Below, piece after piece: positions 35,962 through 44,745 of a DNA stretch of 64,000 bases; positions within the stretch are counted from its first letter, which is position 1; each line of letters begins with the position of its first letter. The position numbers and the translations under genes are program-made. Where the stretch lies: NCBI RefSeq assembly GCF_003852405.1, contig NZ_QAJM01000039.1, positions 1 through 64,000 of the forward strand, written 5' to 3'. The DNA comes from Pseudomonas sp. KBW05 (lineage in GTDB: Bacteria > Pseudomonadota > Gammaproteobacteria > Pseudomonadales > Pseudomonadaceae). The notes below the pieces were generated by a model that was not told where the DNA came from, searched no databases, and saw only the letters and a program-made list of their open reading frames with translations.

Positions 35962-36004
35962 TGGTCGGCATGTCCGACCACTTGCGGGCTTGAAAAAGCC
36001 CGCA
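35962..36004 (+). other. Two consecutive hairpins between clpP and clpX
   Basis: TGGTCGG/CCGACCA (35962-35980) and TGCGGGCTT-GAAA-AAGCCCGCA (35983-36004; perfect 9-bp stem with a GAAA tetraloop). No T-run follows, so read-through into clpX is expected. They may set mRNA stability or the ClpP:ClpX ratio. Confidence 0.6.
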
Positions 36005-36051
36005 TAAGCCTTCATCTTGTGTTGCAAGCCTATCGGATTTGGATCGAACGA

Positions 36052-37335
36052 ATGACTGACACCCGCAACGGCGAGGACAACGGCAAGCTGCTCTATTGCT
36101 CCTTCTGCGGCAAAAGCCAGCATGAAGTGCGCAAGTTGATTGCCGGCCCCTCGGTGTTTATCTGCGACGAGTGCGTCGACCTGTGCAATGACATCATCCG
36201 CGAGGAGGTGCAGGAAGCCCAGGCCGAGAGCAGTGCGCATAAATTGCCTTCGCCTAAAGAAATCAGCGGCATCCTTGACCAGTATGTGATTGGTCAAGAG
36301 CGTGCAAAGAAGGTTCTGGCCGTAGCGGTGTACAACCACTACAAGCGCTTGAACCAGCGTGACAAGAAAGGCGACGAAGTTGAACTGGGCAAGAGCAACA
36401 TCTTGCTGATCGGTCCTACAGGCTCGGGTAAAACCCTGCTTGCAGAAACCCTCGCTCGCCTGCTGAACGTTCCGTTCACCATCGCCGACGCCACCACCCT
36501 CACCGAGGCTGGCTACGTGGGTGAAGACGTCGAGAACATCATTCAGAAACTGCTGCAGAAGTGCGACTACGACGTAGAGAAGGCCCAGATGGGTATTGTC
36601 TACATCGACGAAATCGACAAGATCTCGCGCAAGTCCGACAACCCGTCGATCACCCGGGACGTTTCCGGTGAAGGCGTGCAGCAAGCCCTGTTGAAACTGA
36701 TCGAAGGCACGGTCGCTTCTGTACCGCCACAAGGCGGCCGCAAGCACCCGCAGCAGGAATTCCTGCAGGTTGATACGCGTAACATCCTGTTTATCTGTGG
36801 TGGCGCGTTCTCCGGCCTCGAAAAGGTTATCCAGCAGCGTTCTACCCGTGGCGGTATTGGTTTCGGTGCGGAAGTGCGCAGCAAGGAAGAAGGCAAGAAG
36901 GTGGGCGAGTCCCTGCGTGAAGTCGAACCTGACGATCTGGTCAAGTTCGGTCTGATCCCGGAATTCGTTGGCCGTCTGCCAGTCCTGGCGACGTTGGACG
37001 AGCTGGATGAGGCTGCTTTGATTCAGATCCTCACCGAGCCGAAGAACGCCCTGACCAAGCAGTACGCGAAGCTGTTCGAAATGGAAGGCGTGGACCTCGA
37101 GTTCCGTACCGACGCGCTCAAATCGGTGGCCAAGCGGGCACTGGAGCGCAAGACCGGTGCACGTGGTCTGCGTTCGATCCTCGAAGGCGTATTGCTCGAC
37201 ACCATGTACGAAATCCCCTCGCAGTCCGAGGTGAGTAAAGTGGTGATCGACGAAAGCGTCATAGAAGGTAAGTCCAAGCCACTGTATATCTACGAAAACA
37301 GTGAGCCGGCTGCCAAGGCTGCGCCTGACGCGTAA
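36052..37335 (+). CDS. clpX: ATP-dependent Clp protease ATP-binding subunit ClpX
   Basis: 427-residue AAA+ unfoldase. The N-terminal zinc-binding domain has two CxxC pairs (CSFCGKS and CDECVDLC, about residues 15-40). Walker A is [15 protein letters not shown] (about 119-133), Walker B lies in [10 protein letters not shown] (about 182-191), and sensor and [12 protein letters not shown]-type motifs follow. The IGF loop that docks to ClpP is seen as [11 protein letters not shown] 36052 gives the standard N-terminus. It is downstream of clpP in the usual order and ends before a terminator-like hairpin. Confidence 0.98.
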   Translation: MTDTRNGEDNGKLLYCSFCGKSQHEVRKLIAGPSVFICDECVDLCNDIIREEVQEAQAESSAHKLPSPKEISGILDQYVIGQERAKKVLAVAVYNHYKRLNQRDKKGDEVELGKSNILLIGPTGSGKTLLAETLARLLNVPFTIADATTLTEAGYVGEDVENIIQKLLQKCDYDVEKAQMGIVYIDEIDKISRKSDNPSITRDVSGEGVQQALLKLIEGTVASVPPQGGRKHPQQEFLQVDTRNILFICGGAFSGLEKVIQQRSTRGGIGFGAEVRSKEEGKKVGESLREVEPDDLVKFGLIPEFVGRLPVLATLDELDEAALIQILTEPKNALTKQYAKLFEMEGVDLEFRTDALKSVAKRALERKTGARGLRSILEGVLLDTMYEIPSQSEVSKVVIDESVIEGKSKPLYIYENSEPAAKAAPDA

Positions 37336-37356
37336 GCGTTTGGCGGTTGCTTTACA

Positions 37357-37390
37357 AACAAGGGGCCTCTAGGGGCTCCTTTGTTTTTTG
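37357..37390 (+). terminator. Terminator between clpX and lon
   Basis: An imperfect stem ACAAGGGGCC...GGGGCTCCTTTGT is followed by TTTTTTG. Confidence 0.7.
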
Positions 37391-37440
37391 TATCAGTTTT
37401 AGCTGTAGGGATTTTCCTGCGTTTAACTGCTGGCATTGAG

Positions 37441-37469
37441 CTTGTTTTTTTCGCAAGCAGCCCCCATCT
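37441..37469 (+). promoter_or_regulatory. Sigma-32 (heat-shock) type promoter of lon
   Basis: CTTGTT (37441-37446) and CCCCATCT (37462-37469) are separated by 15 bases, matching the CTTGAA...CCCCATNT heat-shock consensus. It lies about 40 bases before the lon start. Heat induction of lon is well established in related bacteria. Confidence 0.7.
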
Positions 37470-37510
37470 TGGCTTCAAGCTTATTTTTCATCTGTCATAG
37501 AGGCGAAATC

Positions 37511-39907
37511 ATGAAGACCACCATTGAATTGCCTCTCCTGCCGTTGCGTGATGTCGTCGTCTATCCGCACATGGTTATCCCGCTGTTCGTGGGGCGCGAG
37601 AAGTCTATCGAAGCCCTTGAGGCAGCGATGACGGGCGACAAGCAAATCCTGCTGTTGGCCCAGAAGAATCCTGCTGATGATGATCCAGGCGAAGACGCCC
37701 TGTATCGCGTTGGCACCATTGCCACTGTCCTGCAATTGCTCAAGCTGCCTGATGGCACCGTCAAGGTGCTGGTGGAAGGCGAGCAGCGCGGTGCCGTCGA
37801 GCGCTTCATGGAGGTGGACGGTCACCTGCGCGCTGAAGTGGCGCTGATCGATGAAGTCGAAGCCCCAGAGCGCGAGTCCGAAGTTTTTGTACGCAGCCTG
37901 CTCTCGCAGTTCGAGCAGTATGTGCAGCTGGGCAAGAAAGTCCCGGCTGAAGTCCTGTCCTCCCTCAATAGCATTGATGAGCCGAGCCGCCTGGTCGATA
38001 CCATGGCCGCGCACATGGCGCTGAAAATCGAGCAGAAGCAGGACATCCTCGAAATCATCGACCTGTCCACCCGTGTCGAACACGTGTTGGCGTTGCTGGA
38101 TGCCGAAATTGACCTGTTGCAGGTTGAAAAGCGCATCCGTGGTCGTGTGAAGAAACAAATGGAGCGCAGCCAGCGCGAGTACTACTTGAATGAGCAGATG
38201 AAGGCCATTCAGAAAGAACTCGGCGACAGCGAGGACGGCCACAACGAAATCGAAGAGCTGAAAAAGCGCATCGATGCCGCAGGCCTGCCCAAAGACGCCC
38301 TGACCAAAGCCACTGCCGAGCTGAACAAGCTCAAGCAGATGTCGCCGATGTCGGCCGAAGCCACCGTGGTGCGCTCCTACATCGACTGGCTGGTGCAGGT
38401 GCCGTGGAAGGCGCAGACCAAAGTACGCCTGGACCTGGCCCGCGCCGAAGATATTCTCGACGCCGACCACTATGGCCTCGAAGAAGTCAAAGAACGCATC
38501 CTCGAATACCTCGCCGTGCAAAAACGCGTGAAGAAGATTCGTGGTCCGGTGTTGTGCCTGGTCGGTCCACCGGGTGTGGGTAAAACCTCCCTGGCCGAGT
38601 CCATCGCCAACGCGACCAACCGCAAATTCGTGCGCATGGCCCTCGGTGGTGTGCGTGATGAAGCGGAAATCCGTGGCCATCGCCGGACTTACATCGGTTC
38701 GATGCCAGGAAGATTGATTCAAAAGATGACAAAGGTGGGTGTGCGCAACCCGCTGTTCCTGCTCGATGAAATCGACAAAATGGGCAGCGACATGCGTGGC
38801 GACCCGGCGTCGGCCTTGCTGGAAGTGCTCGACCCCGAGCAGAACCACAATTTCAACGACCATTACCTGGAGGTCGACTACGACCTGTCCGACGTAATGT
38901 TCCTGTGCACCTCCAACTCCATGAACATTCCGCCAGCCTTGCTGGACCGGATGGAAGTGATTCGTCTGCCGGGTTACACCGAAGACGAGAAGATCAACAT
39001 CGCCGTCAAGTACCTCGCGCCCAAGCAGATTTCGGCCAACGGCTTGAAGAAGGGCGAGATCGAATTTGAAGTCGGCACGATCCGCGACATCGTCCGCTAC
39101 TACACCCGCGAGGCCGGTGTGCGTGGCCTGGAGCGCCAGATTGCGAAGATCTGCCGCAAGGCGGTCAAGGAGCATGCGCTGGAAAAACGCTTCTCGGTGA
39201 AGGTCACGGCCGACTCCCTGGAGCACTTCCTCGGCGTGCGTAAATTCAGCTACGGCCTGGCCGAGCAGCAGGATCAAGTCGGTCAGGTCACTGGCCTGGC
39301 ATGGACCCAGGTGGGCGGCGAGTTGCTGACCATCGAAGCTGCGGTGATCCCAGGCAAGGGCCAATTGATCAAGACCGGTTCGTTGGGTGATGTGATGGTC
39401 GAATCCATCACCGCCGCGCAGACCGTGGTGCGCAGCCGCGCCAAGAGCCTGGGGATTCCCCTGGACTTCCACGAGAAGCACGACACCCATATCCACATGC
39501 CAGAAGGGGCGACCCCGAAGGATGGCCCTAGCGCGGGTGTAGGCATGTGCACGGCCCTGGTGTCGGCGTTGACGGGTATTCCTGTGCGTGCGGATGTCGC
39601 CATGACCGGCGAAATCACCCTGCGTGGCCAGGTATTGGCGATCGGTGGCCTGAAAGAGAAATTGCTTGCAGCTCACCGTGGCGGCATCAAGACCGTGATC
39701 ATTCCTGAAGAGAATGTTCGCGACTTGAAGGAAATTCCTGACAACATCAAGCAGGATCTGCAGATTAAACCGGTTAAATGGATTGACGAGGTCCTGCAAA
39801 TTGCGCTGCAATACGCGCCGGAGCCCTTGCCGGATGTGGCTCCCGAGATAGTTGCAAAGGACGAAAAACGCGAGTCTGATTCCAAGGAAAGAATTAGCAC
39901 GCATTAA
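37511..39907 (+). CDS. lon: ATP-dependent protease Lon
   Basis: 798-residue AAA+ protease that degrades misfolded and regulatory proteins. The N-terminal substrate-binding domain (LPLLPLRDVVVYPHMVIPLFVGR) is followed by a coiled coil (about residues 190-280) and the ATPase module with Walker A GPPGVGKTSLA (about 355-365) and FLLDEIDKM. The C-terminal proteolytic domain has the catalytic Ser in PKDGPSAGVGM (about 678) and Lys in GGLKEKLLAA (about 721). ATG 37511 has GAGGCG upstream. The tail is acidic/basic and variable. A heat-shock type promoter lies upstream. Confidence 0.98.
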   Translation: MKTTIELPLLPLRDVVVYPHMVIPLFVGREKSIEALEAAMTGDKQILLLAQKNPADDDPGEDALYRVGTIATVLQLLKLPDGTVKVLVEGEQRGAVERFMEVDGHLRAEVALIDEVEAPERESEVFVRSLLSQFEQYVQLGKKVPAEVLSSLNSIDEPSRLVDTMAAHMALKIEQKQDILEIIDLSTRVEHVLALLDAEIDLLQVEKRIRGRVKKQMERSQREYYLNEQMKAIQKELGDSEDGHNEIEELKKRIDAAGLPKDALTKATAELNKLKQMSPMSAEATVVRSYIDWLVQVPWKAQTKVRLDLARAEDILDADHYGLEEVKERILEYLAVQKRVKKIRGPVLCLVGPPGVGKTSLAESIANATNRKFVRMALGGVRDEAEIRGHRRTYIGSMPGRLIQKMTKVGVRNPLFLLDEIDKMGSDMRGDPASALLEVLDPEQNHNFNDHYLEVDYDLSDVMFLCTSNSMNIPPALLDRMEVIRLPGYTEDEKINIAVKYLAPKQISANGLKKGEIEFEVGTIRDIVRYYTREAGVRGLERQIAKICRKAVKEHALEKRFSVKVTADSLEHFLGVRKFSYGLAEQQDQVGQVTGLAWTQVGGELLTIEAAVIPGKGQLIKTGSLGDVMVESITAAQTVVRSRAKSLGIPLDFHEKHDTHIHMPEGATPKDGPSAGVGMCTALVSALTGIPVRADVAMTGEITLRGQVLAIGGLKEKLLAAHRGGIKTVIIPEENVRDLKEIPDNIKQDLQIKPVKWIDEVLQIALQYAPEPLPDVAPEIVAKDEKRESDSKERISTH

Positions 39908-39929
39908 TGCGAATAAGCCTGGGGGCTTC

Positions 39930-39958
39930 CTTGACAGCTTTTTAGAGCCCTTGTTATA
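39930..39958 (+). promoter_or_regulatory. Sigma-70 promoter of hupB
   Basis: TTGACA (39930-39935), 17 bases, then TTATAA (39953-39958): close to consensus, as expected for an abundant nucleoid protein. It implies a leader of roughly 90 bases. Confidence 0.85.
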
Positions 39959-40057
39959 AAGCGGCTCTTATAAGTGTCTGTAGGCCATTCAGCACTGGTT
40001 TTTGCTTTCACCAAAAAACTTAGAATCATACTCAATAGATATATAAGGGGACTTAGA

Positions 40058-40330
40058 GTGAACAAGTCGGAACTGATTGATGCTATCGCTGCATCCGCTG
40101 ATATCCCGAAAGCTGCTGCTGGCCGTGCGCTGGATGCAGTAATCGAATCCGTCACTGGCGCTCTGAAGGCCGGCGACTCCGTAGTACTGGTAGGCTTCGG
40201 TACTTTCTCTGTGACTGACCGCCCAGCTCGCACTGGCCGTAACCCACAGACTGGCAAAGCACTGCAAATCGCTGCTGCCAAGAAACCAGGTTTCAAAGCC
40301 GGTAAAGCCCTGAAAGAAGCTGTTAACTAA
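40058..40330 (+). CDS. hupB: DNA-binding protein HU-beta
   Basis: 90-residue histone-like protein that bends and compacts DNA as a dimer. The sequence ([10 protein letters not shown] at the start, [22 protein letters not shown] for the DNA-binding arm, and [18 protein letters not shown] at the end) is diagnostic for HU. The start is GTG at 40058 with AAGGGGA eight bases upstream; the longer upstream frame is not conserved in character. A near-consensus promoter precedes it. The 3' region contains a strong hairpin, a tRNA-like segment and a terminator before ppiD. Confidence 0.97.
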   Translation: MNKSELIDAIAASADIPKAAAGRALDAVIESVTGALKAGDSVVLVGFGTFSVTDRPARTGRNPQTGKALQIAAAKKPGFKAGKALKEAVN

Positions 40331-40356
40331 GCTTCGATCCAGCCTTTACCTACCCG

Positions 40357-40376
40357 GGTCGAACGCAGGTTCGACC
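40357..40376 (+). other. Perfect hairpin downstream of hupB
   Basis: GGTCGAAC and GTTCGACC are exact complements with a GCAG loop and no T-run. It is the first of three structured elements in the hupB–ppiD gap. Confidence 0.6.
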
Positions 40377-40383
40377 TGGCAGC

Positions 40384-40458
40384 GGAGCGGCAGCAGACCC
40401 ACGTATCCATCGGGTCGCCAAGCCGGGGGGCGGATTCAAACCCCCGTCCGCTCCGCCA
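40384..40458 (+). pseudogene. tRNA-Asp-like remnant (or tRNA-like structured RNA)
   Basis: 75 bases begin with GGAGCGG and end with CCGCTCC-G-CCA, a perfect 7-bp acceptor stem with discriminator and CCA, as in Pseudomonas tRNA-Asp. The T-arm region GGGGGCGGATTCAAACCCCC resembles a tRNA T-arm but its loop is too long. The D and anticodon arms cannot be folded; instead GACCC...GGGTC forms one hairpin with an 11-base loop. I read it as a decayed or rearranged tRNA gene; a functional tRNA is unlikely. Confidence 0.5.
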
Positions 40459-40464
40459 GTTGCG

Positions 40465-40495
40465 AGAAGGCGCATCCTTGGATGCGCCTTTCTTA
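40465..40495 (+). terminator. Terminator downstream of hupB
   Basis: AAGGCGCATCC (40467-40477) pairs with GGATGCGCCTT (40480-40490), followed by TCTT. Confidence 0.8.
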
Positions 40496-40560
40496 TATCC
40501 GTACTCTACCCACGCTCCACGGTTGCCAATTTTTGAAGTTCAACCGTTTCTGGGGGACGC

Positions 40561-42435
40561 ATGCTGCAAAATATCAGGGACAATTCACAAGGCTGGATTG
40601 CCAAGACCATTATCGGGATCATCGTCGCGTTGATGGCGTTCACCGGTATCGAAGCCATTTTCCAGGCTTCCGGTAACAACAAGCAGGACGTGGCCAAGGT
40701 CAACGGTGAAGAGATTACTCAAACCGAATTGAGCCAGGCCGTCGACATGCAGCGCCGTCAGCTGATGCAACAGCTGGGCAAGGATTTCGACGCTTCGCTG
40801 CTGGACGAAAAACTGCTGCGCGAAGCGGCCCTCAAGGGTTTGATCGATCGTAAGCTGTTGCTGCAAGGCGCTGCGGACTCCAAGTTCGCCTTCTCCGAAG
40901 CGGCACTGGACCAGACGATCCTGCTGACGCCTGAGTTCCAGGTGGACGGCAAGTTCAGTGCTGAGCGCTTTGACCAGGTGATCCGTCAGCTGGGCTACAG
41001 CCGTATGCAGTTCCGTCAGATGCTGACCCAGGAAATGCTGATCGGCCAGGTTCGCGCAGGCATTGCTGGCAGCGGTTTTGTCACCGATGCTGAAGTGCTG
41101 GCATTCGCCCGTCTGGAAAAACAGACCCGCGATTTCGCCACCGTCAACATCAAGGCCGACCCGGCTGCGGTGAAGCTCACCGACGACGAGGTCAAGGCTT
41201 ATTACGACCAGCACGCCAAAGAGTTCATGACCCCGGACCAGGTGGTCATCGACTATCTGGAATTGAAGAAGTCGTCCTTCTTTGACCAGGTCACCGTCAA
41301 GGACGAAGAACTGCAGGCTGCCTATCAGAAAGAAACCGCCAACCTCGCTGAACAGCGTCGTGCCGCGCACATCCTGATTGAAGTCAACGACAAGGTCACC
41401 GAGGCGCAAGCCAAGGCCAAGATCGAAGAGATCCAGGCGCGCCTGGCCAAGGGTGAGAAATTCGAAGCCCTGGCCAAGGAGTTCTCCCAGGATCCAGGTT
41501 CTGCCAACAACGGCGGCGACCTCGGCTTTGCCGGCCCTGGCGTCTACGACCCGGACTTCGAAACCGCCCTGTACGCGTTGAACCAGGACCAGGTCTCGGC
41601 ACCGGTTCGCTCGTCCTTCGGTTGGCACTTGATCAAGCTGTTGGGCGTTGAAGCACCTCAAGTGCCATCGTTTGCCAGCCTGAAAGACAAGCTGACCCGC
41701 GAGCTCAAGACCCAGCAGGTCGAGCAGCGTTTTGTCGAAGCGACCAAGCAATTGGAAGATGCGGCATTCGAGGCCTCCGACCTGGCTCAGCCGGCGTCCG
41801 ACCTCAAGCTGACCGTGCACACCTCCGCGCCGTTTGGCCGTGAAGGTGGCGAAGGTGTTGCGGCCAACCGTGCCGTGCTCACCGCCGCGTTCAGCCCGGA
41901 AGTGCTGGATGAGGGTGCCAACAGCACCGCCATTGAGCTGGACCCGGAAACCATCATCGTGCTGCGTGCCAAAGAGCATCTGAAGCCAGCGCAACTGCCG
42001 CTGGAAAGCGTAGCAGCGGCGATTCGCGCACAGATGACCAAGGAACGTGCAAGCGCAGCTGCCAAGGCTCACGCTGACGAGTTGATCGCCAGCCTGCGTG
42101 AAGGCAAGACGCCATTGACCCAACCGGTCGATGGCCAGGCGTGGAAAGTGACTGAAGCGGCCAGCCGCAATCAGGAAGCGATCGACCCTGCTGTGCTGCA
42201 AGCCCTGTTCCGCATGCCTAAGCCTGCGGCCAAGGACAAGCCGACCTTCACCACCGTGACCCTGGCTGACGGTAGCCTGGTGATCGTGCGCTTGAACGGC
42301 GTCAACGAAGCGGCTGCCCCAACGGACGAAGAAAAGGCGCAAATCCGCCGCTTCCTCGCTTCCCGCGTTGGCCAGCAAGACTTTGCCGCGTACCGCAAGC
42401 AGTTGGAAAGCCAGGCTGACATCAAGAAGTTCTGA
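40561..42435 (+). CDS. ppiD: Periplasmic folding chaperone/peptidyl-prolyl isomerase PpiD
   Basis: 624-residue inner-membrane-anchored periplasmic chaperone acting on outer-membrane and secreted proteins near the Sec translocon. It has one N-terminal transmembrane segment (about residues 14-34, TIIGIIVALMAFTGIEAIF). A SurA-N-like chaperone domain (about 40-165) follows, then a parvulin-type PPIase domain (about 265-360; RRAAHILIEV, NNGGDLGFAGPG, VRSSFGWHLIKL) and a long C-terminal helical part. A strong GGGGGA ribosome-binding site precedes the ATG at 40561. Length is typical of PpiD. It ends the conserved protein quality-control block. Confidence 0.95.
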   Translation: MLQNIRDNSQGWIAKTIIGIIVALMAFTGIEAIFQASGNNKQDVAKVNGEEITQTELSQAVDMQRRQLMQQLGKDFDASLLDEKLLREAALKGLIDRKLLLQGAADSKFAFSEAALDQTILLTPEFQVDGKFSAERFDQVIRQLGYSRMQFRQMLTQEMLIGQVRAGIAGSGFVTDAEVLAFARLEKQTRDFATVNIKADPAAVKLTDDEVKAYYDQHAKEFMTPDQVVIDYLELKKSSFFDQVTVKDEELQAAYQKETANLAEQRRAAHILIEVNDKVTEAQAKAKIEEIQARLAKGEKFEALAKEFSQDPGSANNGGDLGFAGPGVYDPDFETALYALNQDQVSAPVRSSFGWHLIKLLGVEAPQVPSFASLKDKLTRELKTQQVEQRFVEATKQLEDAAFEASDLAQPASDLKLTVHTSAPFGREGGEGVAANRAVLTAAFSPEVLDEGANSTAIELDPETIIVLRAKEHLKPAQLPLESVAAAIRAQMTKERASAAAKAHADELIASLREGKTPLTQPVDGQAWKVTEAASRNQEAIDPAVLQALFRMPKPAAKDKPTFTTVTLADGSLVIVRLNGVNEAAAPTDEEKAQIRRFLASRVGQQDFAAYRKQLESQADIKKF

Positions 42436-42448
42436 TGCCCGCTTGAAC

Positions 42449-42486
42449 AAAAAGCCCCCGGCCTGAACAGACCGGGGGCTTTTTTA
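42449..42486. terminator. Bidirectional terminator between ppiD and the MFS gene
   Basis: AAAAAGCCCCCGG pairs with CCGGGGGCTTTTTT around CCTGAACAGA. The convergent MFS gene's stop codon lies in the T-run. Confidence 0.92.
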
Positions 42487-43641
42487 TGGGCGTTTGCAAA
42501 GGGCCAAGGCCATCAACGCCACCACCGCCCACGGAAATGCAATCACCCCCCAGCCCTGCAGCAGCAGGCCGCCGACTAATCCCCCGCCCGCGATGCCCAG
42601 GTTCCACACCGTGACCAGCATCGACTGCGCGGCATCCGCCGAGTCGCCAGCGGCCTTGGCCAGTGCCGTTTGCAACAAGGCCGGCAGGCCGCCGAACGCC
42701 AGGCCCCACAAGGCCACCGCGAGGTAGATCACGCTGGGGGAGGTGATCCAGAACGCCAACGCCAGGGCGATCAGGCCAAACAGCGCGCAACTGATCAGCA
42801 CCAGCTTGCGCAACCAGCGATCGATCAACACGCCCGTCAGCCAGATGCTCAACAACGCGGCGACACCAAAAACCAGCAGCACGCGGTCAATATCCGCCGC
42901 AAGGCCAGCGGGAACCAACAGTGGGGCGATGTAGGTATAGAGAATGTTGTGGGCCAGCACGTAGGTAAACGTCACCCACAGCACCGGACGAATCCCTGGC
43001 AAAGTCAGTACCTGACGCAGCCCCAGGCGCTTGCCTGTAGCTTGCCCGGCAAAATCCGGCAGTTGCCAGCGCGCCCAGATCAGCAACACCAGCGTCAGCC
43101 CGGTCATGATTGCAAAGCTCAGGCGCCAGCCTACGACGGTCCCCAGCAAGGTCCCCGCCGGTACGCCGAGGGATAACGCCAGCGGCGCCCCCAGCATCGC
43201 CACGGCAATTGCGCGGCCTTGCAGGTGCGGCGCGACCATCCGGCTCGCATAACCTGCCAGCAGCGCCCAGAGCAGTCCGGCGAAGACACCGGCGAAAAAG
43301 CGCGCCACCAGGATCAGCCCGTAATGGCTGGAGAACGCGGTGACGCTGTTGACCAAGGCAAAGCCGCCGATGGCCACCAGCAGCAACGGGCGCCGGCGCC
43401 AGCCGCGGGTCCACAACGTCAGCGGGATGGCAGCGAGCAATGAGCCCAGGGCGTACAGCGTGACCAATTGGCCGACGAGGGCGGGTGACACGCCCAGGCC
43501 TTCGCCCATTTGTGGCAGAAGCCCGGCGGGCATGGCTTCGGTGAGGATGGTGATAAACCCGGCGAACGCCAGCGCCAATAAACCACCCAGCGGTAGCGTA
43601 TCGCCCTGGGTTGTCGTTGCGGATTCGGTAAATGCTGTCAT
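42484..43641 (-). CDS. MFS transporter, DHA1 family (sugar/drug efflux type)
   Basis: 385-residue inner-membrane exporter with about 12 transmembrane segments. The N-terminal half has FITILTEAMPAGLLPQMGEGLGVS and the motif A region AIPLTLWTRGWRRRPLL. The motif C-like AMLGAPLALSLGVPAGTLLG of antiporters is at about residues 147-166. It resembles AraJ/YdhP-type proteins. It is divergent from a LysR regulator gene across about 115 bases (43642-43756), a classical regulator/target arrangement, so induction by a LysR co-inducer is likely. The substrate is unknown. Confidence 0.87.
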   Translation of the reverse strand: MTAFTESATTTQGDTLPLGGLLALAFAGFITILTEAMPAGLLPQMGEGLGVSPALVGQLVTLYALGSLLAAIPLTLWTRGWRRRPLLLVAIGGFALVNSVTAFSSHYGLILVARFFAGVFAGLLWALLAGYASRMVAPHLQGRAIAVAMLGAPLALSLGVPAGTLLGTVVGWRLSFAIMTGLTLVLLIWARWQLPDFAGQATGKRLGLRQVLTLPGIRPVLWVTFTYVLAHNILYTYIAPLLVPAGLAADIDRVLLVFGVAALLSIWLTGVLIDRWLRKLVLISCALFGLIALALAFWITSPSVIYLAVALWGLAFGGLPALLQTALAKAAGDSADAAQSMLVTVWNLGIAGGGLVGGLLLQGWGVIAFPWAVVALMALALCKRP

Positions 43642-43756
43642 GACGCTGTATCCCTGAAAAGGCCAAGGCGCCAGAGTAGGGGGCTGTGGGCGGCGGAAAA
43701 ACAGGCTAAGGTTCCGAACTTATCGGACAGGGGTGTCCGCAATTACGAGGCACATC

Positions 43757-44656
43757 ATGGACAGTCTGGGCAGTCTTTCGGTATTCGTGCAGGTGGCGGA
43801 AGCCCGCAGTTTCACCGCTGCCGGGCGAGTGCTGGGCATTTCTTCCTCAGCGGTAGGCAAAAGCATTGCACGCATGGAAGAACGTCTCGGCGTGCGCCTG
43901 TTCCACCGCAGCACGCGCAGCATCACCTTGACCGCCGAGGGTGCGCTGTTCCTTGAGCGTTCGCGGCGCATCCTGGCCGAGGTCGAGGCCGCCGAGCGCG
44001 AGCTGACCGAGGCCAGCGCCACACCTCGGGGCAAACTGCGCATCAGCGTGCCGCAAGTGCGCGGCCTGTTGATGCCGGTGCTCAGCGACTTCATGCGCGC
44101 CTACCCGGAGATCGAGTTGGATGTGGATTTTTCCGACCGCATGGTGGACGTGATCGAGGAAGGTTTCGACGCGGTGATTCGCACCGGCAAGCCGGAAGAT
44201 TCGCGCTTGATGGCGCGACATTTAGGGCATTACCAGTTGGTGCTGGTCGGCACGCCGGCGTACTTCCAGCAACACGGCACTCCACGGCGGCCCCTGGACC
44301 TGAGCAATCACGCCTGCCTGCGGCACAAATTCTGCGCCACCGGCAAACTCGAGGCCTGGCCGCTGCGCCTCGAACCCGGCGAGTCAGAGCCCGCCTTGCG
44401 CACGCCATTGGTCAGCACCACCATCGAATCCCTCAACCACGTGGTGCACGAAGGGCTGGGCATCGCCTGCCTGCCGGATTACATGGTCAACCAGGCCGTG
44501 GGGGCAGGGAGCTTGCAACGGGTGCTGGATGACTACCTGGAGCACCGTGGAAGTTTCTGGATGTTATGGCCCTCCAGCCGCCATGCCTCGGTCAAGTTGC
44601 GTGTGTTTATTGATCATATGTGTGCAGGGCTGTTTCCTGCAGGCCCCAGCGCGTAG
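43757..44656 (+). CDS. LysR-family transcriptional regulator
   Basis: 299-residue regulator with an N-terminal winged helix (about residues 3-62; SFTAAGRVLGISSSAVGKSIARMEERLGVRLFHRSTRSI). The periplasmic-binding-protein-like effector domain spans about 88-295. The KLRISVPQVRGLLMP start of that domain and the GLGIACLPDYM motif place it in the CrgA/AaeR-like subgroup. ATG 43757 is preceded by GAGGCAC; an upstream GTG adds eight residues. It is divergent from the MFS exporter, its likely target. Confidence 0.9.
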   Translation: MDSLGSLSVFVQVAEARSFTAAGRVLGISSSAVGKSIARMEERLGVRLFHRSTRSITLTAEGALFLERSRRILAEVEAAERELTEASATPRGKLRISVPQVRGLLMPVLSDFMRAYPEIELDVDFSDRMVDVIEEGFDAVIRTGKPEDSRLMARHLGHYQLVLVGTPAYFQQHGTPRRPLDLSNHACLRHKFCATGKLEAWPLRLEPGESEPALRTPLVSTTIESLNHVVHEGLGIACLPDYMVNQAVGAGSLQRVLDDYLEHRGSFWMLWPSSRHASVKLRVFIDHMCAGLFPAGPSA

Positions 44657-44745
44657 GCCTGTGACGTTTTACCGACAGGAATGCGCGCGCCAAGGCCTCG
44701 TTCTGTTGCACAATACCGCCCGGACCGTTTCTCTCAGGATTTTCA

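Noticed and set aside
37481-39904. Long minus-strand open frame opposite lon
   Set aside because: lon is unmistakable on the other strand; the antisense frame has no ribosome-binding site or recognisable domain.
40384-40458. Functional tRNA at this position
   Set aside because: Although the acceptor stem and CCA end are perfect, no D arm or 7-base anticodon loop can be formed, so a working tRNA is unlikely.
42449-42486. Small ORFs in the ppiD terminator region
   Set aside because: The segment is a GC-rich hairpin with A/T runs and is fully explained as a bidirectional terminator.
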